From Limnomonas spitsbergensis (Eukaryota; Chlorophyta; Chlorophyceae; Chlamydomonadales), in NCBI GenBank assembly GCA_037349105.1, contig JAYJMM010000106.1, forward strand, positions 124,001-188,000: 64,000 nucleotides of DNA, in the 5' to 3' direction. The notes under the pieces were generated by a model, which made no database searches, was not told the origin of the DNA, and saw only the letters and a program-made list of their open reading frames with translations. Positions within the stretch are counted from its first letter, which is position 1, and each line of letters opens with the position of its first letter. This document shows positions 22,101-33,000 of the stretch, piece by piece. The position numbers were made by a program, and so were the translations under genes.

Positions 22101-25100
22101 TTGGTGACAGGCTCCTTGTCACCCCATCTAGGCAATATTAGCTGGGGGACAGGCTCCTTGTCACCCCATCTAGGCAATATTAGCTGGGGGACAGGCCCCT
22201 TGGTGACAGGCTCCTTGTCACCCCATCTAGGCAATATTAGCTGGGGGACAGGCCCCTTGTTACCCCATCTAGGCAATATTAGCTGGGGGACATGCCCCTT
22301 GGTGACAGGCCCCTTGTCACCCCATATAGGCAATATTAGCTGGGGGACAGGCCCCTTGTTACCCCATCTAGGCAATATTAGCTGGGGGACAGGCCCCTTG
22401 TCACCCCATCTAGGCAATATTAGCTGGGGGACAGGCCCCTTGGTGACAGGCTCCTTGTCACCCCATCTAGCAGCCCTGGATCCCTTTACAGCCATCTCCA
22501 GCAACGGCGGAGGCAGATGTGCACAGATTTAAGATAACACACTACCATCTCTGCAAAACGCGAACTTGGCAACATGCAGCACTGAGCAGTACACGTCCAC
22601 CTCTACAGTACACACACATCCAGCTGAGCAGAACACTTACTTGCAGCCGCGTCGTGCTTATCTCGCGGGTAGGCTTGTTCAGCTCCTCGTGAGCCGTCTC
22701 TATTAAGTGAACGAGCACATCACCCTGTACGAGGAGCAGGTGACATAATTAAATAGCTCGAATGGTGCTGGTCCTGACAAGATCACAACAGTGTGCGCAT
22801 TAGGTTAGCCAGCAGAATAACATGGATAAGGACTTAAGGGAGCAGGGCAGGAGTTGAAGCAGTTGCCAGGGTTCAGGGGTTGGGGTTAACATTCCCCTGT
22901 CCCTCCTGGTCAAGCTGGAATAAGTTCCGGATGAACCTTGGCAGTGCCCAGGGTAAAGGGATCAGAGGAGATACGGGCCTGGGGGTGTAATATTTTGAAC
23001 TCCCCTTGCACCTGATCCAGCAGGACATAGTGTGGAATAGTGTGGAAGATACCATCCTGTGCCATGGCATAGCGGTAGCATATCCGCAGATTTCAGGATT
23101 TACGTCTGCCCCCCCCCCCACCTGATCCAGCAAGAAGTAGTGCTTGATGGACCGCAGGAGCGCCATGAGATCGCGTTCACCCACCAGCAGACGGAGCAGG
23201 GAGGTGCTGGCTGCACCATGAGCAGTTGTGATCTACGGGGGTTGGTGTGTATGAACAGGGTTACAGGCTTTTGCGAGAGGGCAGAGGAGGTGCTGGCTGC
23301 ACCATGAGCAGTTGTGATCTACGGGGGTTGGTGTGTATGAACAGGGTTACAGGCTTTTGCGAGAGGGCAGAGGAGGTGCTGGCTGCACCATGAGCAGTTG
23401 TGATCTACGGGGGTTGGTGTGTATGAACAGGGTTACGGGCTTAAGCGTGAGGGCAGAGGAGGTGCTGGCTGCACCATAAGCAGTTGTGATCTACGGTTGT
23501 CGGCCTTCAAACAAGGGCAGGGCAGTGCTGGCGACGCTGCGGGCTGATTATTTTCACGGCACAGCTGTTAAAAGCAGTCACACCGTAGTAAAGCCACCAT
23601 AGCGAATTACAAGTGTTCAAAGTGTTCCTGTGTCGGTCAAACAGGGGACGGCCGAGGCGGAAGACCTGGACACGCACACATGTTGGGATAGCAGAGCGGC
23701 AACACACCACACACACGGCCTACGTCCTCTGTTAGGACACCACTCAAACATGGTACAGCCCACCTGCTACAACATGACTCCAACACAACACACACACGGC
23801 TTCCCTCGACTCATTGGGACGAGACACCAACATAGCACAATATACCTCACCACACCTGTGTGAGAAGTTGCCGTGAGGGTCATCCTGAAGAACAGGCTTG
23901 GCGGAGGCGCTCAGCAGCTAGGACACGACATCAACACAACACACACACACGGCCTAACTCACCCTTTGGGACAATACACCAACATAGCACACCACACCTG
24001 CTGGGAGAAGTTGCCGTGAGGGTCATACTGAAGAACAGGTTTGGCGGAGGGGCTGGAGGTGCGCATGGTGCTCTGTCCGCACTCCCGGATGATGTTGAGG
24101 TACTTGCCTGGCAAGTGAGCGAGGACTGGATTCAAACTCGAATTCCGAAACGTTTAGTTTGAACGTTTCAATTCATGAGATGGAAATTGTGAGACGGAGA
24201 TCTGAAGGATTGCGCCGTATAACTAAAATAAAATGTTTGGTTCTGATCCATCCAACCGCAACTGCCCGGCCGCCGCCCAAAAGGCATTCAGATGCAAAAA
24301 CAAAAGAATTACTTGAAATGATGAAACGACACTGGTAAGCGGGGGGCGAGCTGTCAGGGGGGAGTAATTGGGATCCGCCCGCATTGGGATCAATGGTTAC
24401 ATGAAATGGCAATGGTAAACAGGGGGCACGAAAGCGGGGAGGGAGTTCCCTGCTATCCTGCCCCCTGAAGGGAAGAGTCCCTTTCCCTCTTGCATCAACT
24501 GCTACCGCTGCCACCCTGCACCGAGCCCTGCTCAGGATGGCCCCCAAGCAAGCCAGGAAGAGCACGGGGATAACCAGCCCCACATGCTGTTAGAGCCTAG
24601 CTCAGGCTTCATGATGTACCCCTCCCCTCCTCCCCCTGCTGCTGCTGCCGCTGCTGCCACCCACACTGACCTGTTGTCAGGATGGCCTCTGAGTGTGCGA
24701 TGAGAAACACGGGGATGTCCAGCCCCTGCGGCTGCGGCTGCTGTCGGGTCCCAGGGGCTGTTGGGGTGGCTGCGGCGGGGGGCGAGCAGGCGGCGTCCTT
24801 GCTGCCGGCCGCTTTCCGCAGGGTGTAGCGGCTGTACCAGAATGCCAGCTGGCCATCAGGGGTCAAGTCGTCACGACCCACAGCCTACAGAATGTGAGAG
24901 GTGTGGAAAGTATGAGAGCAGTGTGTAGCGGCTGTACCAGAAAGCCAGCTGGCCATCAGGGGTCAAGTCGTCACGACCACTGCAACACATGGACAGGGTG
25001 TGAGAAGTGTGAGAGGTGTGACACATTGACAGGTAAGAGAGGGGAAGGTATGAGTCTATAAAACCAAGGGGGGGGGGGGGTCTTCGCCACCATGGGCCGG

Positions 25101-25559
25101 TAACATACGCAGGTTTGAACAGTTTGAATGGTATGAAAAGTACAACTAAGCATAAGAGGCTATGGGGATGTTCACAGGGGGGCATCATGAATAACGACAT
25201 GTGAAACATCAGCAGGGAGTGAAAAGTGTGAGAGTTATGGGGGGAATAGATGACGGGGGTCACGTCAACATGGTCTGTGACCCACAAGGTGTGAGGAGAG
25301 GGGAGGGGTGTGGGCAGGAGAGAAGAGGCATGAAGGCATGAGCAGGAGGGTGATAGCATGAAAGAGGGAGAGTTGAACAGGGGTGAAGAGGGGGGGCGGG
25401 GGGGGGGGGGGGGGGGCTAAGAAGGGGTATGTTAATGCTACGCTGCTCTGCCTACCCCCTGCTGCTTTCACAATCCACACACGTATGACCACACATGTTC
25501 ACACACACACACACACATGTTCACACGCACAAGTTAACACACACAAGTACACACACATG

Positions 25560-25642
<83 letters not shown>

Positions 25643-28600
25643 TCACACACACAAGTTAACACACACAAGTACACACACATGTTCACACACACATGTTGAC
25701 ACACGCATGTTCACACACACATGTCCACACACGCACCTGGTTCTCCTCCACCATAAACTCTGAGTGAGGATCGTCCAGCACGCCCTCCAGCAGCCAGCGC
25801 TCAAGGATCTGATTGGGTGGGTGGGGGGAGGTGTGGATCTGATTGGGGGGGGGGGTATGGATCTGATTGGGTGGGTGGGGGGGGGGGCAGGAATCTGAAC
25901 CTCAACCAGGCAAACCACCTCAACCAGGCAAACCACCTCAACCAGGCAAACCACCTGAACCAGGCAAACCACCTCAACCAGGCAAACCACCTGAACCAGG
26001 CAAACCACCTCAACCAGGCAAACCACCTCAACCAGGCAAACCACCTCAACCAAACAAACCACCTCAACCAGGCAAACCACCTCAACCAAGCAAACCACCT
26101 CAACCAGGCAAACCACCTCAACCAAGCAAACCACCTCAACCAATAATTATGAACGGAAACCAAGACCCCCCCGACGAACCGTACAGATAACACCCGTCTC
26201 ATTTGTATACATGTTCACCCCAATCAGTGCTGTGCCATTGCAATTCAGAATTCGTGTCGGTAATGATGGTCCATTACCGGAAAAGTGGCTGAATTTGCCT
26301 TGAAATTACCGTGACTGAAACTCAGCTACGTAAGTCAGCCACCGTAAGGACCGTAATTGGCACAGCACTGACCCTGATACTCCTACCTGGAAGTAGGGCA
26401 CACAGCCTGCAGTCAGCAGCCGGTGCAGCAGCGCCCTCCCTGCCTGGTCCCCTCCCAATGAAGAGGCCTTATCGTGCAGCAGGTTCAACAAGCCTAGGTA
26501 AGGGAGGAGAGGGGGGAGAGGGGGGAGTGAGGGGGGAGAAGCTTCGGTAGGGAAGCGGCAGTAGCGCTCTGCCTGCCTGGTCCCCACCCAATGAAGAGGC
26601 ATTGTCAAGCAGCAGGTTCAACAAGCCAAGGCAACAGGGGGGAGAGGGTGGAGAGGGGGGTAGAAAAGCTCCAGGAGGGGGGCGGTAGTAGCGCCCTGCC
26701 TGCCTGGTCCCTGTCAAGTAAAGGTGCCCTGTCATGCAGCAGAGACTCCCCCGTCGCCTTCCCCAGCCACTCACCTGCCTGTCTGGGTAAGGAGGAGGTG
26801 GGCAGGGCCTACTCCAGCGACTCACCTGCCCCCGTCGCCTACCCCAGCCTCTCACCCGCCGCAGTCAGCCTGCTGGCTGCCGCCTCAGCCGCCACAGTTG
26901 CCAACAGCTTGAGGGAGGCTGCCGGCCCTTGACAGTGGAAGGTCAGGGCCTGCATGTTGAGCTGGCCCAGGCGGAGCTGGTGCTCAAGCTGAGTCACCAG
27001 CAGCATCCAGTCACCCAGCAGGCCGCGCAGGGAGGCGGTGACGGCATGAAACACCAACCTGGGCGTGGGGGGGTGAGTGGAGGAGGGAGGTTGGAAGGAA
27101 ACGTTGTGGAGGTGAGTGATGTTTGTATTGGGAGGGTATGGATTGATCGGAGCAAGGGGCTTAAGCAGAGTCACCAGCAGCATCCAGTCACCCAGTAGGC
27201 TGAACAAGAGGCAGTGACGGCATGGATTACCGGCCTGGGCGGGGAAAAGGGGGTAGGGGGAAGATTGAATGGGGTGGGGAGGGGGTGGGGAGGAGTGATG
27301 TGCGTGTTTGGAGGGTGACAGATTGTCCGGGTGCGCACGGCAACCTGATCAAGCAATCACCCTGATGCTGAGTCACAAGCTGCGTCCAGATGCCCAAAAA
27401 GCCAGGGTAGGGAGGCGGTGTTTCCCGCGTTTCCCCAAGTTCCGGGGCCAAGCCGTCGGCCAGGCCAGGGGAATCTACATTAAGCCTTGGGCGATGAGCG
27501 TACCTAATTTGACGATATCAATTATTTAGATTTCGCCCGAATCATCGCCAACAGCGATGCATCGCCAAAAAGGTTTTCGCTGGGCAGTGACGGCATAGAA
27601 CACAATTCCGGCGGGAAAAAGAGGGGGGGAGGGAGATTGGAAGAACTTGGGAGGGGGGTGAGAGGAGGGAGATTGGATGGGGTGGGGGTGGGAGAAAATG
27701 TCAGCTGAGAGGGTTTTGCAATGAGACCAAGCTCTCGTCAGAGGAGTCTCCAGGGTATGGGCCATGAAGGCGGGGAGCAAGGTTTCCAGGGAGGGCCTAA
27801 ATGTGACCAGAATACGCCCGCGGTGCATGGCAAGGCCCGCGGTGCATGGCAAGGCCCGCGGTGCATGGCAAGGCCCGCGGTGCATGGCAAGGCCCGCGGT
27901 GCATGGCAAGCCATCAAATACGGTATTCTCTCCATCTCTCAGCACTAAACAGTCCTCTCAATACCAGCAGTCCTTCTAGATCATCGGATGTCCTTAGTTC
28001 CTCCTAGATCCTCACAGATATTGGTAGATCTGATAGATAGATCCTCGTACTGCTTCCCATTTCCTCCTAGATCCTCGCAGATTCTCTCTGCTCCAGGCTT
28101 CCTCCCAGATTGTCTCAGAGTGTCTCAGTCCCTCAGATTCTCGTAGATCCTCCTAGATTCTTGATTTTCTTTGCAGATCCTCTGAAGTCCCCTCAGATCT
28201 TCCCCAGTCCAGACTGCCTTCCAGCATGTTTCAGATTTTCTCGCCCCTCAAATCCTCTTAGATCCTGTCCACTCCACTCTTCCTCCCAGCTTCCACCGAA
28301 GCATTCCTTCCAGTAAGCTGCCTTGCATTTGCTAAATTCCTGCTTCCTGGTGCGACAAAGTCTCACACAGTCCTGCAGATCCTGCCAGTCCCGTTTAGGC
28401 ACTCACGGATAGCTGTACGATGACCGGGTCTCAATGAAGCGCTGCAATACCACCACGTACTCACTGCAGCAAGGAGGGGGCCATGGGAAATGTAAGGAGA
28501 TCAGGAGAGGTCAGGAGGGGTCAGGAGGGGTCGGGAGGGGTCAGGGGGGTCAGGAGGGGTCAGGAGAGGTCAGGGTGGGTCAGGAGGGGTCAGGAGGGGT

Positions 28601-29997
28601 TAGGGGGGTCAGGAGGGGTCAGGAGAGGTCAGGGGGGGTCAGGAGGGGTCAGGAGAGGTCAGGGGGGGTCAGGAGGGGTTAGGGGGGTCAGGAGGGGTCA
28701 GGAGAGGTCAGGGGGGGTCAGGAGGGGTCAGGGGGGGTCAGGAGGGGTCAGGGGGGGTCAGGAGGGGTCAGGAGGGGTCAGGAGGGGTCAGGAGGGGTCA
28801 GGGGGGGTCAGGAAGGGTCAGGAGGGGTCAGGAGAGGTCAGGGGGGGTCAAGAGGGGTCAGGGGGGGTCAGGAGGGGTCAGGAGGGGTCAGGAGGGGTCA
28901 GGAGGGGTCGGGAGGGGTCAGGGGGGGTCAGGAGGGGTCAGGAGGGGTCAGGGGGGGTCAGGGAGGGTCAGGAGGGGTCAGGGGGGGTCAGGAGGGGCCA
29001 GGGGGGGTCAGGAAGGGTCAGGGGGGTCAGGGGGGGTCAGGAGGGGTCAAGAGGGGTCAGGGGGGGTCAGGAGGGGTCAGGGAGGGTCAGGAGGGGTCAG
29101 GGGGGGTCAGGAGGGGTCAGGGGGGGTCAGGAAGGGTCAGGGGGGGTCAGGAGGGGTCAGGGGGGGTCAGGAGGGGTCAGGAGGGGTCAGGAGGGTTCAG
29201 GGGGGGGTCAGGGAGGGTCAGGAGGGGTCAGGAAGGGTCAGGAGGGGTCAGGGGGGGTCAGGAGGGGTCAGGAAGGGTCAGGGGGAGGTCAGGAGGGGTC
29301 AGGAGGGGTCAGGAAGGGTCAGGAGGGGTCAGGAGGGGTCAGGGGGAGGTCAGGAGGGGTCAGGAGGGGTCAGGAGGGGTCAGGAGGGGTCAGGGGGGGT
29401 CAGGAGGGGTCAGGAGGGGTCAGGAAGGGTAAGGAGGGGTCAGGGGGAGGTCAGGAGGGGTCAGGAGGGGTCAGGGGAAGGTCAGGAGGGGTCAGGAGGG
29501 GTCAGGAGGGGTCAGGAAGGGTCAGGAGGGGTCAGGAGGTGTTCAGGAGGGGTCAGGAGGGGTCAGGGGGGGTCAGGAGGGGTCAGGAGGGGTCAGGAAG
29601 GGTCAGGAGGGGTCAGGGGGAGGTCAGGAGGGGTCAGGAGGGGTCAGGAGGGGTCAGGGGGAGGTCAGGAGGGGTCAGGAGGAGTCAGGGTGGGTCATGA
29701 GGGGTCAGGGGGAGGTCAGGAGGGGTCAGGAGGAGTCAGGGGGGGTCAGGAAGGGTCAGGGGGGTCAGGGGGGGTCAGGAGGGGTCAAGAGGGGTCAGGA
29801 GGGGTCAGGGAGGGTCAGGGGGAGGTCAGGAGGGGTCAGGAGGAGTCAGGGGGGGTCAGGAAGGGTCAGGGGGGTCAGGGGGGGTCAGGAGGGGTCAGGG
29901 GGGGGTCAGGAGGGGTCAGGAGGGGTCAGGAGGGTTCAGGGGGGGGTCAGGGAGGGTCAGGAGGGGTCAGGAGGGGTCAGGAGGGTCAGGTGGGTCA

Positions 29998-30037
<40 letters not shown>

Positions 30038-30064
30038 CAGGAGGGGTCAGGGGGGGGGGGGGGG

Positions 30065-30096
<32 letters not shown>

Positions 30097-33000
30097 TCAG
30101 GAGGGGTCAGGGGGGGGGGTCAGGAGGGGTCAGGAAGGGTCAGGAGGGGTCAGGAGGGGTTCAGGGGGAGGTCAGGAGGGGTCAGGGGGGGGGGTCAGGA
30201 GGGGTCAGGAGGGGTCAGGAAGGGTCAGGAGGGGTCAGGGGGAGGTCAGGAGGGGTCAGGAGGGGTCAGGAAGGGTCAGGAGGGGTCAGGGGGAGGTCAG
30301 GAGGAGTCAGGAGGGGTCAGGGGGAGGTCAGGAGGGGTCAGGGGGGGTCAGGAGGGGTCAGGAAGGGTCAGGAGGGGTCAGGAGGGGTTCAGGAGGGGTC
30401 AGGAGGGGTCAGGGGGGGTCAGGAGGGGTCAGGAGGGGTCAGGAAGGGTCAGGAGGGGTCAGGGGGAGGTCAGGAGGGGTCATGAGGGGTCAGGAGGGGT
30501 CAGGGGGAGGTCAGGAGGGGACAGGAGGAGTCAGGGTGGGTCAGGAGGGGTCAGGGGGAGGTCAGGATGGGTCAGGAGGAGTCAGGGGGGGTCAGGAAGG
30601 GTCAGGGGGGTCAGGGGGGGTCAGGAGGGGTCAGGAGGGGTCAGGGGGGGTCGGGAGGGGTCAGGGAGGGTCAGGAGGGGTCAGGGGGGGTCAGGAGGGG
30701 TCAGGGGGGGTCAGGAAGGGTCAGGGGGGTCAGGGGGGGTCAGGAGGGGTCAGGGGGGCTCAGGAGGGGTCAGGAGGGGTCAGGAGGGTTCAGGGGGGGG
30801 TCAGGGAGGGTCAGGAGGGGTCAGGAGGGGTCAGGAGGGGTCAGGGGGGGGGGGGGGGGGGGGGGGGTCAGGAGGGGTCAGGGGGGGGGTCAGGAGGGGT
30901 CAGGAAGGGTCAGGAGGGGTCAGGAGGGGTTCAGGGGGAGGTCAGGAGGGGTCAGGGGGGGTCAGGAGGGGTCAGGAGGGGTCAGGGGGAGGTCAGGAGG
31001 GGTCAGGAGGGGTCAGGAAGGGTCAGGAGGGGTCAGGGGGAGGTCAGGAGGGGTCAGGAGGGGTCAGGGGGAGGTCAGGAGGGGTCAGGAGGGGTCAGGA
31101 AGGGTCAGGAGGGGTCAGGAGGGGTCAGGAGGGGTCAGGAGGGGTCAGGGGGGGTCAGGAGGGGTCAGGAGGGGTCAGGAAGGGTAAGGAGGGGTCAGGG
31201 GGAGGTCAGGAGGGGTCAGGAGGGGTCAGGGGGAGGTCAGGAGGGGTCAGGAGGGGTCAGGAGGGGTCGGGAAGGGTCAGGAGGGGTCAGGAGGGGTTCA
31301 GGAGGGGTCAGGGGGGGTCAGGAGGGGTCACGAGGGGTCAGGAAGGGTCAGGAGGGGTCAGGGGGAGGTCAGGAGGGGTCAGGAGGGGTCAGGAGGGGTC
31401 AGGGGGAGGTCAGGAGGGGTCAGGAGGAGTCAGGGTGGGTCAGGAGGGGTCAGGGGGGGGTCAGGGGGGGGGTCAGGAGGGGTCAGGGGGGGGTCAGGAG
31501 GGGTCAGGAGGAGTCAGGGTGGGTCAGGAGGGGTCAGGGGGGGGTCAGGGGGGGGTCAGGAGGGGTCAGGAGGGGTCAGGGGGGCGTCAGGAGGGGTCAG
31601 GAGGGGTCAGGGGGAGGTCAGGAGGGGCGGGGTGGGTGGGGATGATGAGACGCTGCAGAACCACTATGTACGCACTGCAACCGGGGTCAGAGGGAGTCAA
31701 AGCAGTGTATGATGAAGGTCATGAAGAGGCTAAACAGATGAAGAGAATTGGGGGGCAGAGAGAGATGGGGGGCAGGGGGGGATGAGGAGGCAACTAGGCT
31801 AAGGAGATGAGAACAGACGGGGAGGTAGGGGCCACAGTTCACCCACCATATTGGCAGCATTCTCTCCACCATCTCTAGCAGACTTGGCTCCAGATCCGCC
31901 TCAACCACGAAAGTCAGTGTGGGCCTGCCCTTGGCCTGCCCACCGCCTAGGGACGCAGCAACAGGCGTCGCGGATGGCTCTGTTGCCTCCGCCGCCACAG
32001 CGGGCCGGGCGGCATCAGTGACGGCTGAAGGAGCGGGGAGGGGGGGTCCCGCGGGGACCAGGCGGGCGCGGATGTACGTGCCTCCCTGGCCCATGAAGGC
32101 GTACAACAGGTCGTTCATGACTGTGGGGACAGGGAGAGGGTGGTGGGGGGACGGGGAGAAGTGTGGGAGTGGGCGGGGAGGAGGAGTGTGAAAGCAAGCG
32201 GCAGGATGTGCGTGCCTCCCTGGCCCATGAAGGCGTACAACAGGTCGTTCATGACTGTGGGGACAGGGAGAGGGTGGTGGGGGGGCGGGGAGAAGTGTGG
32301 GAGTGGGCGGTGAGGAGGAGTGTGAAAGCAAGCGGCGGGATGCACGTGCCTCCCTGGCCCATGAAGGCGTGCAACAGGGTAGTTCATGACTGTGGGGACA
32401 GGGAGAGGGTGGTGGGGGGACGGGGAGAAGTGTGGGAGTGGGCGGTGAGGAGGAGTGTGAAAGCAAGCGGCGGGATGCACGTGCTTCCCTGGCCCATGAA
32501 GGCGTACAACAGGTCGTTCATGACTGTGGGGACAGGGAGAGGGTGGGGGGTGGGGCGGGGAGAAGTGTGGGAGTGGGTGGTGGGGAGGAGTGTGAAAGCA
32601 AGCGGCGCCCATAAAAAGTACAACAGGTCGTTCATGACTGACAAGAGGGAGAGGGTGGCGGGGAAAAGTGTAAAAGAGGGAAGTGGGGGGATATGAGAAC
32701 GGGCGGGGCAGTGTGGAGGAGTGTGAGAAGGGTCGGGGAAACAGGGAGAAGTGTGAAAGCCGGCGGCAGCAGGTAGGGGCTGCCCTGGCCCATGAAGGCG
32801 AAGAGTGGGTCGTTTGTGACTGCGGGGTCAGGGGCAGCGGGGAGAGGTATGAGACTGGGCGGGGAATGGGGGATAAGTGTGAGTGTGGGCAGGGAGGCAG
32901 GTTGGAGTGCGAGGGTGGGCGGCCCGGGAGAAGTGTGAAAGTGGGTGGGAAAGCGGGAAGGAAGTGTGAGAGTGGGCAGGTCACCAGGAGAAATATAAGT

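Noticed and set aside
19410..22475. Regularly spaced repeats resembling a CRISPR array
   Set aside because: Units are directly adjacent with no unique spacers, and the genome is eukaryotic.
23507..23716. Whole 69-codon minus frame as a separate gene
   Set aside because: Only 23584-23665 fits, as GCP2 exon 14; flanking sequence has splice sites at both ends and no independent support.
29690..31645. 651-codon Gly-rich frame ([10 protein letters not shown])n
   Set aside because: An artefact of the 10-bp array in GCP2 intron 7; all frames of the array are open and the transcript of the locus is on the other strand.
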